A DNA stretch of 22,136 bases from Mailhella massiliensis (GCF_020741395.1 NZ_DYZA01000090.1:1-22136), one strand, 5' to 3'; positions 1 to 7,569 are shown, numbered from the stretch's first letter. Translations and numbers: made by a program. The notes: generated by a model not told the origin, from the letters alone.

Positions 1-738
1 CAGGTGAACCCCATCATGACTGCCGGTGTGGACGCGGCCAACGCGCTTCTGGCTATCAAGCATCTTGTCTTCGATACGAAAAAGATCACCATGGATCAGC
101 TTCTGGAAGCGCTCAAGGCCAACTTTGAAGGCTATGAGGATATCCGCAAAATGTGCTTTGAAGCGCCCAAGCACGGCAACGACTACCCCGAAATCGAAGC
201 TTTCGTGCAGCGTTTCTACCATGACGTGGACGAAATCCACAGCTCCGTGGGCCCGGACTGCTTCGGTTACAGGACTCCTCTGGACGCCTATTCCCTGTCG
301 TACCACAACTATTTCGGTTCGCTCATGGGCGCCCTGCCCACGGGCCGCAAGGCGGGCGTCGCCCTCACCGACGGCAGCGTGTCCGCCATGCCCGGCACCG
401 ACCATGAGGGCATCACCGCGCTCATCAAGTCCGGTGCGGAAGCCATTGACACCGTGCGCTACGGGGCCAACCATTTCAATGTGAAGTTCCTGCCTTCTGC
501 GCTGGAAGGCCCGCAGGGCGCGCGCAACCTCATTGCCCTCATCAAGACCTACTGCGATTACGGCGGCTCGCACATACAGTTCAACTGCGTGAGCTCCGAC
601 ACCCTGCAGCACGCACAGGACAATCCGCAGGAATACAAGGATCTCGTGGTCCGCGTGGCCGGCTTCAGCGCCTACTTCACCCGTCTTGACCGCGGTGTGC
701 AGAACGAGATCATCAAGCGCACGGAATACGCGAGCTAG
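1..738 (+). CDS. Glycyl radical enzyme, C-terminal part (5' end outside window)
   Basis: The open frame enters from the left edge, so about 245 C-terminal residues of an enzyme that usually has about 800 are present. The glycyl radical motif RVAGFSAYF is near the end, with the radical Gly encoded at 661-663, followed by the typical tail ending in IIKRTEYAS. The segment GGSHIQFN is the usual strand before the Gly loop. The family (PFL/CutC/IslA/glycerol dehydratase type) uses a Gly radical to make a Cys thiyl radical that starts C-C, C-N, C-O or C-S bond cleavage in the cytoplasm. The catalytic Cys and most substrate residues are upstream of the window, so the substrate cannot be read. Sulfonate lyases such as IslA or HpsG are plausible in a Desulfovibrio relative, but that is only inference. 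The activase gene follows on the same strand. Confidence 0.93.
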   Translation, partial: QVNPIMTAGVDAANALLAIKHLVFDTKKITMDQLLEALKANFEGYEDIRKMCFEAPKHGNDYPEIEAFVQRFYHDVDEIHSSVGPDCFGYRTPLDAYSLSYHNYFGSLMGALPTGRKAGVALTDGSVSAMPGTDHEGITALIKSGAEAIDTVRYGANHFNVKFLPSALEGPQGARNLIALIKTYCDYGGSHIQFNCVSSDTLQHAQDNPQEYKDLVVRVAGFSAYFTRLDRGVQNEIIKRTEYAS

Positions 739-768
739 TCATAAAAGCGCTCTCGGGGTGCACAGAAA

Positions 769-793
769 GGCCGGGGCGCCCTGCGCCCCGGCC
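769..793 (+). other. Very GC-rich hairpin between glycyl radical enzyme and activase genes
   Basis: A perfect 10-bp inverted repeat, GGCCGGGGCG with CGCCCCGGCC, flanks a 5-base loop. No T-run follows, so it is not a standard intrinsic terminator. It lies 30 bases after the enzyme's stop codon and 65 bases before the activase start. It could protect the 3' end of the enzyme mRNA or lower expression of the activase, which is needed in smaller amounts than the enzyme. The hairpin is seen; the role is inferred. Confidence 0.5.
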
Positions 794-858
794 GGGAAAT
801 ACTGACCTGCCGGGTATTCCGGCATAAAAACGGCAGCCGTCTTCAGGGGAGGAAGGCC

Positions 859-1752
859 ATGAGCCAGGGAACCGTGTATAATATTCAGCGTATGTCCACC
901 AAGGACGGCCCCGGCATCAGAACCACCGTGTTTCTGAAAGGCTGCCCTCTGCACTGTCTCTGGTGCAGCAATCCCGAATCCCAGAGCTTCGTCCCAGAGC
1001 TGCTTTTTTTCCGCAATCTGTGCACGGGGTGCGGGGCATGCGTGGCCTCCTGCCCTGCCGGGGCGGCCGTGCAGGAGGAAGGCATATCGGGACTGGATAG
1101 AAGCCGCTGCCTCTCCTGCGGGGCCTGTGCCGCCGTATGCCCCACGAAGGCGAGAGAAATGAGCGGCAGGCTCATGAGCGTGGAAGAGGTGCTGGCCGTA
1201 CTGCGTAAGGATGCGCTTTTTTATGAAAATTCCGGCGGCGGCGTCACCTTCGGCGGCGGCGAGCCTACGGCGGCCGGGCAGTTCTTCCTGGACTTGGTGG
1301 AAGCTTCCGTCATGGAAGGCTGGCATGTCACGGTAGATACCTGCGGATTCTGCCCGGAAGAGCGTTTCCGCAAGGCCCTTGCCATGGCGGATCTTTTCCT
1401 TTTCGACGTGAAGCACATGGATCCTGTGCGGCACAGGGAGCTCACCGGCCAGGACAACGCCCTTATCCTGCGCAACATGGAAGCCGCGCTTCTCTCCGGC
1501 AGGGAAGTGCGCATCCGTATGCCGCTCATGCCCGGCCTCAACGATTCCGAGGAAAACATCGCCGCCATGGCGGACTTCTTCGGGAAATTCGGGCGCAGTG
1601 AAATAGAGATCATGCCGTGTCACGCCTTCGGCCGCAACAAGTATGCGGCGCTTTCCCTGCCTTTCCCGGCAGTCGGTCAGTACACGCCGGAAGCGCTTCA
1701 GCATGTGCGGGAGCGTTTTGCAGGGCACGGCCTTTCCACTGTCATTGTATAA
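859..1752 (+). CDS. Glycyl radical enzyme activating enzyme (radical SAM)
   Basis: This 297-residue protein is the activase that uses S-adenosylmethionine and a [4Fe-4S] cluster to abstract a hydrogen from the Gly of the enzyme encoded just upstream. The radical SAM motif CxxxCxxC is at C29, C33 and C36. An inserted ferredoxin-like domain has two CxxCxxCxxxCP motifs (C55-C65 and C84-C94), predicting two further [4Fe-4S] clusters, as in the activases of CutC, glycerol dehydratase and sulfonate lyases rather than of PFL itself. The SAM-binding GGGEP is at 132-136. The start has a strong GGGGAGGAAG ribosome binding site. Pairing with the upstream gene is clear from position and strand. The two HesB-like genes start 18 bases after the stop, suggesting one transcript. 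Confidence 0.95.
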   Translation: MSQGTVYNIQRMSTKDGPGIRTTVFLKGCPLHCLWCSNPESQSFVPELLFFRNLCTGCGACVASCPAGAAVQEEGISGLDRSRCLSCGACAAVCPTKAREMSGRLMSVEEVLAVLRKDALFYENSGGGVTFGGGEPTAAGQFFLDLVEASVMEGWHVTVDTCGFCPEERFRKALAMADLFLFDVKHMDPVRHRELTGQDNALILRNMEAALLSGREVRIRMPLMPGLNDSEENIAAMADFFGKFGRSEIEIMPCHAFGRNKYAALSLPFPAVGQYTPEALQHVRERFAGHGLSTVIV

Positions 1753-1770
1753 AAAAAAGAGGAAACGACC

Positions 1771-2070
1771 ATGTTTACCGTGAATATAGGCGAAGAGATG
1801 CTGGAAAAGCTCCGCGCCATGCTGGAAGACGAGGATGAAGATACCTGTGTGCGTCTGCGCGAATACAAAGTCGGCGGCGGATGACATTGCAAGATCGTGC
1901 TCGGGCTGGGCATGGATGAAATGGATGAGGACGAGGACGAAAAGGTTGTCGTGGAGGATGTTCCCTTCATTGCCGACAACGATTTCCTCATGAAATACGG
2001 CAAGGCCTTTGAGCTGAGCTTCAACGACGACAGGCAGGTCGTGCTCACGGCGCTTTCCTCGCTCGGATAG
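1771..2070 (+). CDS. HesB/IscA-like selenoprotein, TGA at codon 38 read as Sec
   Basis: Reading from the ATG at 1771 (GAGG ribosome binding site, 8-base spacing) gives an open frame to TAG at 2068-2070, broken only by TGA at 1882-1884 (codon 38). With Sec there the protein has 99 residues and 63 of 99 positions match the downstream paralogue over its whole length, on both sides of the TGA. The TGA aligns exactly with the paralogue's Cys in the GGGC motif, which corresponds to the first cluster-ligand Cys of IscA. HesB-like selenoproteins are a known bacterial family. The motif reads GGGUHC, so a second thiol (C40) sits two residues after Sec. The C-terminal CxC of true IscA is absent. Likely role: Fe-S or redox chemistry in the cytoplasm, perhaps serving the adjacent activase (inference). 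A plain stop codon would leave a 37-residue fragment. Confidence 0.82.
1885..1923 (+). promoter_or_regulatory. Bacterial SECIS-like hairpin directly after the TGA
   Basis: A foldable stem starts at the base after TGA. CAUU at 1885-1888 pairs with AAUG at 1920-1923; after an internal loop, AUC at 1894-1896 pairs with GAU at 1915-1917 (one bulged G at 1914). GUGCUC at 1897-1902 then pairs with GGGCAU at 1908-1913, including G-U pairs. The apical loop is GGGCU (1903-1907), which begins with GG and resembles the GGUCU loop of the E. coli fdhF SECIS. The loop starts 18 bases after the TGA, in the range known for bacterial SECIS elements bound by SelB. Folded by hand; no energy was computed. Confidence 0.72.
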
Positions 2071-2114
2071 CGGCGCTTTTAAGGAGCCGGGAACCTGCCC
2101 GTACGGGAGATGAG

Positions 2115-2417
2115 ATGATGTTTACTGTGACTGTCAACGAAGAAATACTGGCTAAACTCCGCTCCATGCTGGAAGACGAAGATGAAGGCACCTGCGTGCG
2201 CCTGCGCGAATATACCCTGGGCGGGGGCTGCCGTTCCCGTATCGTGCTGGGCCTCGCCATGGAAGAGATGGACGGGGACGAAGACGAAAGCGTGCAGGTG
2301 GAAGACGTGACCTTCATTGCCGACGGTGATTTTCTTCTGAGATACGGCAGGAAATTCGCTCTGGGCTTCAACGAGGAAAAGCAGGTGGAAGTCCGCGCTC
2401 TGGAAGAGCAGAACTGA
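2115..2417 (+). CDS. HesB/IscA-like protein, Cys paralogue of the upstream selenoprotein
   Basis: This small acidic protein (100 residues, or 99 if the second ATG at 2118 is used) is a tandem paralogue of the selenoprotein 44 bases upstream. It carries Cys where that protein has Sec (motif GGGCRS), and the second thiol is replaced by Ser. A shared Cys lies at residue 26 of the shorter form, and both lack the C-terminal CxC of classical A-type Fe-S carriers. A GGGAG ribosome binding site precedes the start. It likely takes part in Fe-S or thiol redox chemistry in the cytoplasm; whether it replaces the Sec copy when selenium is scarce is unknown. Two hairpins follow the stop codon, making this the probable last gene of the glycyl radical transcript. 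Confidence 0.85.
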   Translation: MMFTVTVNEEILAKLRSMLEDEDEGTCVRLREYTLGGGCRSRIVLGLAMEEMDGDEDESVQVEDVTFIADGDFLLRYGRKFALGFNEEKQVEVRALEEQN

Positions 2418-2434
2418 CGGATCTTCAAGGCATT

Positions 2435-2464
2435 GCGCCCTTCCTCAGTTCCCGGGAAGGGCGC
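2435..2464 (+). other. GC-rich hairpin after the HesB pair
   Basis: A perfect 10-bp stem, GCGCCCTTCC at 2435-2444 with GGAAGGGCGC at 2455-2464, closes a 10-base loop. There is no T-run directly after it. A full intrinsic terminator follows nine bases later, so the two may act together to end or stabilise the transcript. Confidence 0.5.
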
Positions 2465-2473
2465 GGGAGAGAG

Positions 2474-2508
2474 CCCGCTTTCCGTATGCGTGCGGGAGGC
2501 GGGTTTTT
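2474..2508 (+). terminator. Rho-independent terminator after the HesB pair
   Basis: An 11-bp stem (2474-2484 with 2493-2503, three G-T pairs) has an 8-base loop and is followed directly by TTTTT at 2504-2508. It separates the glycyl radical/HesB genes from the DUF169 gene, whose start is only 47 bases downstream. Confidence 0.75.
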
Positions 2509-2555
2509 GACGCGAAAAGGGCGGAGCGTGCGAGGCGCGCCGTACGGGAGGAAAC

Positions 2556-3344
2556 ATGGCGGACTATGCGGATATGCACGCGTTTCTCATGCGGGAGCTT
2601 CGCCTCATGCATGAGCCGGTGGGCATACGGTTCTTTTTCGAGGCGGAGGAGCTGGAAGCTTTTCGCGGCAGGGGGCTGCATGTAGAGCCTGTCCGGCCGC
2701 TGACCTTCTGTCAGGCGGAGCTTGGCGCGCGCATGGAAGGGCTTATCGTCCTTCTGGACATGAAAAAGCTCTGGTGCACCGACGCGCGCTGCGTGTTCGG
2801 TGTGGATCCCGTAAGCGAGGGCGTGGTGCGCGACCTTCTGCGTTTCGGCAAGGACGAGGCGCAGGTGCGCCGTTTTGTGGAGAGCAAGCCCTGCATGAAG
2901 CGCGCTCCTCTGGCCGTGGCCTTTTCCCCCCTGCGAATGCAGGAAGGCGTGCCCGACGTGGTGCATTTCTGCTGCGACAACATGCAGGCGTATCACCTTG
3001 TGGACGATTGGATAGCCGTTTCCGACGTGCACCCTTTCCGGCCTTCTCTCAGCATCAATTCCGCGGTATGCGGAGGCACCGCCTTCAGTTTCCTTCACGG
3101 GCAGGCCAACATGACTCTTGCCTGCGCGGGAAGCTATAATTCCGGCAAAATGGAGCGCGGAGAAATTAATGTCATGATTCCCGGATCTCACATGGAAGCC
3201 GTGTTTTCCCGCATGAAGGAGCGCGTGGAGAAAACGGGCGGTGTTTCCCTCACGCGTTCGGGCCAGCCTTTTCCCGGTGCAGATATCTGCCAGAACTGCC
3301 CGGTTATCGTGTTCAAAAAGCCTGCGGAGCGGCCCGTAAAGTGA
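2556..3344 (+). CDS. DUF169 family protein
   Basis: This 262-residue protein matches the pattern of the DUF169 family, which is common in anaerobes and has no established function. Visible family marks are the N-terminal segment EPVGIRF at about 20-26, the FCQAELGAR motif (C52), a WC-x4-C pair at C74 and C79, and the closing segment ICQNCPVIVF. The conserved Cys residues suggest metal or cofactor binding, but this is inference. There is no signal peptide or membrane segment, so it should be cytoplasmic. The start has a good GGGAGGAAAC ribosome binding site. A terminator lies between this gene and the HesB pair, so it may be transcribed separately or by readthrough. A convergent terminator follows it. 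Confidence 0.82.
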   Translation: MADYADMHAFLMRELRLMHEPVGIRFFFEAEELEAFRGRGLHVEPVRPLTFCQAELGARMEGLIVLLDMKKLWCTDARCVFGVDPVSEGVVRDLLRFGKDEAQVRRFVESKPCMKRAPLAVAFSPLRMQEGVPDVVHFCCDNMQAYHLVDDWIAVSDVHPFRPSLSINSAVCGGTAFSFLHGQANMTLACAGSYNSGKMERGEINVMIPGSHMEAVFSRMKERVEKTGGVSLTRSGQPFPGADICQNCPVIVFKKPAERPVK

Positions 3345-3365
3345 CGTTTTTTGCCTGTCTCAGAG

Positions 3366-3401
3366 AAAAAGGCCGTTTCCCCGTGGGGAAGCGGCCTTTT
3401 T
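3366..3401. terminator. Bidirectional terminator between DUF169 and EndoQ-helicase genes
   Basis: AAAAAGGCCG on the left pairs with CGGCCTTTTT on the right around an inner TTTCCCC/GGGGAAG stem. With an A-run on one side and a T-run on the other, it can terminate transcripts from both the DUF169 gene and the convergent helicase gene. Confidence 0.85.
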
Positions 3402-3493
3402 CGTTATGGATACGTTCATCCGGGATATGGCGCCCGTCGCGTCATGGCAAGGCATCTTTTGCCTGAGGGACTGCGTGCCATACCGCAGGAACT

Positions 3494-6400
3494 TCAGAAC
3501 AGGCTGAGCTGGCTTGCCGTGGTTTTCGTATGCTTTGTCAGCTTGACGGCGTGGAAACGGGCAAGGGGCAGCAGGGGCGAGGGGGGGAGTGAGAGCGTAT
3601 GCCCGTACAGGGTACGGCGGGCGGCCGAGGAAAGGAATACCGCCTCGGATGCTCTGGTGATGCCCACATAGAGGAGGCGCTGTTCTTCTTCCACAGGGGG
3701 AGGTGTGAAATCGTCCTTCTTGCCGAGCAGCGCGCCCACACCGGAGAAGGGCAGAAGCCCGTCTTCTGCGCCGGGAATGAAGACAGCCTTGAATTCCAGC
3801 CCCTTGGAAGCGTGCAGGGTCATAATCTGTACATATTCCGCCTGTGAGCGCACAGTGTCGATATCACGCCGGAAGGACACGAAGGACAGCAGTTTTTTCC
3901 AGTTTCCGTGTTCCTTCCATGCGAGGCGGAGGCTGCGGAACGCCGTGGAATCCTTGAACAGCGGATCGAAACATGCGGGGCGGGCGGCAAGCACCGCCTC
4001 CGGCCCTGCGGCCCAGGTTTCTTCCGGTACGTCATTGAGCGGGCCGTCCTCAGAGGTGGCGGGGGCGGGGGCAGCCGGAGCCATGGCTGCCAGAAGGGGG
4101 AAGCGCCCGGCGTCGAGGAAGGCGGCTTCCCTGCGGGAATGTTCTCTGCGCTGTAGAAAGCGTGCCGCAGCCTGGAGCATGAGGTCCACGCGCTCATCGT
4201 TCCAGAAGGCTTCCGCCTCAGGTGCGGCGCAGGGGATGCCCCTTTTTTCCAGGGCCGCGCGTATGGGGGGGATGAGGGCCTTCAGGCGGCAGAGCACGGC
4301 GATTTCTCCGGGGCTGCACGAACCGGCTTCCAGGTGGCAGCCCGAAAGCTGTTCATGCAGGTCGGCCTGCTGGTGGGAGGTGCCGCCGAGGAGGTAGGCG
4401 ATGCGGTCGGCTATCCAGGCAGCTTCGCGTTCCGCGTTCGGCGCGGTCATCCATTGCAGGGTGGCGGAGGCTCCGGTCACGGACGTAAGTTCGCCGCAGG
4501 CTCCCCTGCCGTCCAGCGCGTCGTGCCCGGCTTCCAGAATGGCCGCCGCGGAGCGGTGGCTTTCAGTGAGGCCGAGCACGCGAAGCTGCGGCCAGCGCTC
4601 GCGCAGGGCGTTTTCAATGCCGGCATCTGCTCCTCGGAAACCGTAAATGGACTGGTCCGGGTCGCCTATACCGAAGAAGCCCGAACCGTCGGCAGGGGTG
4701 AGGGCCTGCACGAGCTCCTTCTGCAGGGGAGAAAGGTCCTGTACCTCATCCACAAGAATATGTTTCCAGGGCTTGGCCGCCCCGTAATTTCTGCTTTTGA
4801 GCTCAAAAAGCCAGGCTTCCGGCAGATCGGTATAGTCCGCGAGGTTGCGTTCCTTTTTCCATCGGCGGTAATTTTCCGCCGGACGAGCAAGTTCTTCCTC
4901 CATGGTTAGAGTTTCGCGGGCCATTTCCAGGCGGTCGTAGAGTCTGTCCGCCTCTTTTTTCTCCAGGCCGGGGTTGGCCTCAGCAAAGGCCTTGCGCGCG
5001 CCTTCTTCGGAAAGCACCGCCGGCGCTTCTCCTACCCAGCGCTTCAGGGCCAGGGCGTGCAGGGTATCCGTTTCCGGCAGGGCGGCTTCGCCTTCCTGCG
5101 CGTCGTTGCCGAGCGCCGCGGCCAGCCTTGCGCGCATCTCTTCCGCCGCGCGCCTCGTGAACGTCACGGCTACAATGTCCGAGGCGGGTGTGCCGGAGCG
5201 CAGAAGGTTCACCATACGGCCTACAAGGGTGCGCGTTTTACCTGAGCCCGGGCCGGCCAGCACGAGCACGGGGCCGGGGCCTGCAAGAAGCGCCTCCTTC
5301 TGCATCGGGCTGAAGGAATCCGCGGAAAAGGTATTTTCCCGGGAAGAGGCTTTTTCCGGGTGAGGGAGGGGAGCTTCCCGCCCTTTTTGCCGTTCAGCCT
5401 TTGCGGAGGCGGAGTTTTCCCGCGCCGCGTTTTTGCGCCGAGCGGCAGGGACGCGTTCCAGCAGCGAAGGGGTATTCTCATCTTCCTCGAACAGGCGGAT
5501 GACGCCGTATTCCCCGTCGTAGCCCGCGTGGCGTATGACTTTTCCTGCGCGCATGCGGGCGACGGCTTCGCCGAGTTCCGGCCAGGCATGGCGCAGGTCG
5601 CTCTCGGGAACTTCCTGCAGAATAGCCATTTCCGAGCCGAAGCGCTCCAGAAGACCGGCGTATTTTTCCTGCGCCTTTCTGGTCTTTGAGCCGCAGTGCA
5701 GGATTTCCCCCAGAATTTCCGGCAGCGGAATGAGGGACTGGAAATCCTTGCCCGGGCAGGGAGGGGCGCTTCGGTCGGCCAGGGCAAGCACGCGGTGCAG
5801 CACCCCCACGGTGAGGGGCTTGCCGCAGACCGGGCAGATATTGTTCAGCTTCATACATTCGGCAGGCTCCAGCACGACGCCGCAGGCTCGGTGCCCGTCG
5901 AGATGGTACTTGCCTTCTTCAGGGAAGAATTCCAGCGTACCCGCATAGCGGGTTTCCCCTGCTTTCTGTTGGAGGGCGTCGAAGATGCCGTCGTAGGTCG
6001 CCGGGCCTTCAAAAAGCGTGGCTTCACGGGCGAGGTTTTCCCCGGAGTGCGCGTCGGAACTGGAGACCATGAGCAGGTGGTCGAGGTGGCTCCAGCAGCG
6101 GTTCATGTCCGGGTCGGAGGAGAGGCCGGTTTCCGCTGCGAAAATATGGGGCGTCAGGTCTTCAAAACATTCTTCCAGGCTGTCGAATCCGGACTTGGAG
6201 CCGAAGAGCGCGAACCACGGCGTCCAGATATGGGCGGGGATCATGAAGGCGCGGGGAATATCCAGCACCATGGAGAGCAGATCCTTCACATCGAGGCCTA
6301 GGATGGGCCTGCCGTCGGATTTCAGGTTGCCTATGGCTTCCAGCTTTTCACAGAGTCTGTCCGCGGATTCGAAATCCGGCACATACACAAGGCTGTGTAT

Positions 6401-6730
6401 CTTGCGTACTGCGCCGTTTTTCTTGTAAATGGAACTGATTTCCGCCTCAAGCATGAATTTCGGCTCGCACGGGGCAAGGCCCGCGAGGTGCGGGATTTCG
6501 CGGCGTACGTCGTCGCTGTTCAGAGATTTTTTCAGGCGGAAGAGGCCGCTTTCTTCGTCCTTTTCCAGCTGTTCGCGCAGTTCCTCACGCCATGCGGGGT
6601 GCGTGAAGTCGCCCGTGGCAAGCACGTCGATGCCCTTGACTCCGGCCCAGGCGGCGAGATGAGGCAGGGTAAGACGGGAACTGGTGGCGCGGGAAAAACG
6701 GGAATGTATGTGCAGGTCGGCTCGGAACAT
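3494..6730 (-). CDS. Endonuclease Q-like PHP nuclease fused to UvrD/Rep-type helicase
   Basis: This 1078-residue protein combines two repair enzymes. Residues 1-400 look like endonuclease Q: PHP metal motif DLHIHSRFSRATS at 5-17, TGDFTHPAW at 39-47, IPAHIWTPWFALFGSKSGF at 164-182, SSDAHS at 224-229, and a zinc site with C283, C299 and C302 in CPVCGKPLTVGVLHRV. EndoQ cuts DNA 5' of uracil, hypoxanthine and abasic sites. After a charged linker (about 425-470), residues 470-1040 hold an SF1A helicase: Q motif near 474, Walker A GPGSGKT at 493-499, DEVQD at 661-665, GDPDQSIYGFRG at 689-700, LHASKGLEF at 972-980 and LLYVGITRA at 1019-1027. The last five residues are QLSLF, the consensus for binding the DNA sliding clamp. 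It is a stand-alone gene, and its promoter should lie in the short divergent gap at 6731-6855. Confidence 0.92.
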   Translation of the reverse strand: MFRADLHIHSRFSRATSSRLTLPHLAAWAGVKGIDVLATGDFTHPAWREELREQLEKDEESGLFRLKKSLNSDDVRREIPHLAGLAPCEPKFMLEAEISSIYKKNGAVRKIHSLVYVPDFESADRLCEKLEAIGNLKSDGRPILGLDVKDLLSMVLDIPRAFMIPAHIWTPWFALFGSKSGFDSLEECFEDLTPHIFAAETGLSSDPDMNRCWSHLDHLLMVSSSDAHSGENLAREATLFEGPATYDGIFDALQQKAGETRYAGTLEFFPEEGKYHLDGHRACGVVLEPAECMKLNNICPVCGKPLTVGVLHRVLALADRSAPPCPGKDFQSLIPLPEILGEILHCGSKTRKAQEKYAGLLERFGSEMAILQEVPESDLRHAWPELGEAVARMRAGKVIRHAGYDGEYGVIRLFEEDENTPSLLERVPAARRKNAARENSASAKAERQKGREAPLPHPEKASSRENTFSADSFSPMQKEALLAGPGPVLVLAGPGSGKTRTLVGRMVNLLRSGTPASDIVAVTFTRRAAEEMRARLAAALGNDAQEGEAALPETDTLHALALKRWVGEAPAVLSEEGARKAFAEANPGLEKKEADRLYDRLEMARETLTMEEELARPAENYRRWKKERNLADYTDLPEAWLFELKSRNYGAAKPWKHILVDEVQDLSPLQKELVQALTPADGSGFFGIGDPDQSIYGFRGADAGIENALRERWPQLRVLGLTESHRSAAAILEAGHDALDGRGACGELTSVTGASATLQWMTAPNAEREAAWIADRIAYLLGGTSHQQADLHEQLSGCHLEAGSCSPGEIAVLCRLKALIPPIRAALEKRGIPCAAPEAEAFWNDERVDLMLQAAARFLQRREHSRREAAFLDAGRFPLLAAMAPAAPAPATSEDGPLNDVPEETWAAGPEAVLAARPACFDPLFKDSTAFRSLRLAWKEHGNWKKLLSFVSFRRDIDTVRSQAEYVQIMTLHASKGLEFKAVFIPGAEDGLLPFSGVGALLGKKDDFTPPPVEEEQRLLYVGITRASEAVFLSSAARRTLYGHTLSLPPSPLLPLARFHAVKLTKHTKTTASQLSLF

Positions 6731-6855
6731 GGGTGACTCGCGGCGGGAAAGGATGAAAAGCCGGCCGGACTGAGCCGGGCCGTGAATGTTTCTGCCCCGT
6801 TATAGCGGGAACGGCCTCGGGGTGCAATGCGGACGCAGGCGGGGAGTATGGGGAA

Positions 6856-7569
6856 ATGATGAAAAATACTGCGGATGCGGCGGGCTTTCCCGCCGGACTG
6901 GAGCAGCCGGAGGGAAGCTTTCGTTTCAGCACCGACGCGTTGCTTCTGGCTTCTTTCGCACAGAAACTTCTCCGGAGGGAAGATGCCGTTTTCGCCGAGC
7001 TCGGCACCGGATGCGGGGTGGCGGCCATGGCCGTATTGCGGGAGCGCCTTCTGTGGCGCGCCGTGGGCGTGGAGATCATGCCCGCTCTTGCGGAGGCCGC
7101 CCGCCGCAATGCCTGCCGCCTCGGCCTTGAGGGGCGCTTTTTCGTGGTGGAAGGCGACGTGGCCGCCCGCTCCGTCCTGGACAGGGTAAGGGAGGCCTTT
7201 GCGCCGGAAGGCGGGGGAAAGCGCCTTTTTCCTCTGGTGATGTGCAACCCCCCGTGGAGGAGGGAAGGGGAAGGCCGCCTGCCGCCCTCTCCTTTGCGTC
7301 GTGCCGCGCTTTTCGGCACGGAACAGACGTTCCGGGATTTTTTTCTGGCCGCCGACGCCCTGCTGGAAAACGGAGGTCAGCTTGCGGTGGTGAGCGGTGC
7401 GGAGCGCACGGCGGAACTTCTGGCCGCCCTGCCCAAGCGCCTGCATGCGGAAAAACTGCAATTCGTCTTTACCAGGGAAAACGCGCCCGCCGCTTTCGTG
7501 CTCCTTGGAGCGCGGAAGAACGGCCGCTCCGCACTTTGCGTGGAGAAGCGGGAACTCCGGACTCGGTGA
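6856..7569 (+). CDS. tRNA1(Val) adenine-N6 methyltransferase-like protein (TrmN6/YfiC family)
   Basis: This 237-residue class I SAM-dependent methyltransferase has motif I at about 47-54 (AELGTGCG) and the amino-methyltransferase motif NPPW at 131-134, which contacts the target adenine in N6-adenine methyltransferases. The N-terminal FRFSTDALLLASF at 22-34 is typical of the TrmN6/COG4123 family, which methylates A37 of tRNA1(Val). Length fits the family. The ATG at 6856 is followed at once by another ATG; either could be used with the GGGGAG at 6841-6846. The gene is divergent from the EndoQ-helicase gene and convergent with the next one. The exact tRNA target cannot be read from sequence alone; another small N6-adenine or protein methyltransferase is the alternative. 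Confidence 0.8.
   Translation: MMKNTADAAGFPAGLEQPEGSFRFSTDALLLASFAQKLLRREDAVFAELGTGCGVAAMAVLRERLLWRAVGVEIMPALAEAARRNACRLGLEGRFFVVEGDVAARSVLDRVREAFAPEGGGKRLFPLVMCNPPWRREGEGRLPPSPLRRAALFGTEQTFRDFFLAADALLENGGQLAVVSGAERTAELLAALPKRLHAEKLQFVFTRENAPAAFVLLGARKNGRSALCVEKRELRTR

Noticed and set aside
1882..1884. TGA as a simple nonsense mutation making a pseudogene
   Set aside because: It falls exactly on the conserved Cys codon, homology continues after it and a SECIS-like hairpin follows. A chance mutation would be unlikely to do all three, though sequencing error or decay is not fully excluded.
739..1887. Long minus-strand open frame of 382 codons
   Set aside because: It lies opposite the clear activase gene, has no recognisable domain and reads as the GC-rich shadow of that gene.
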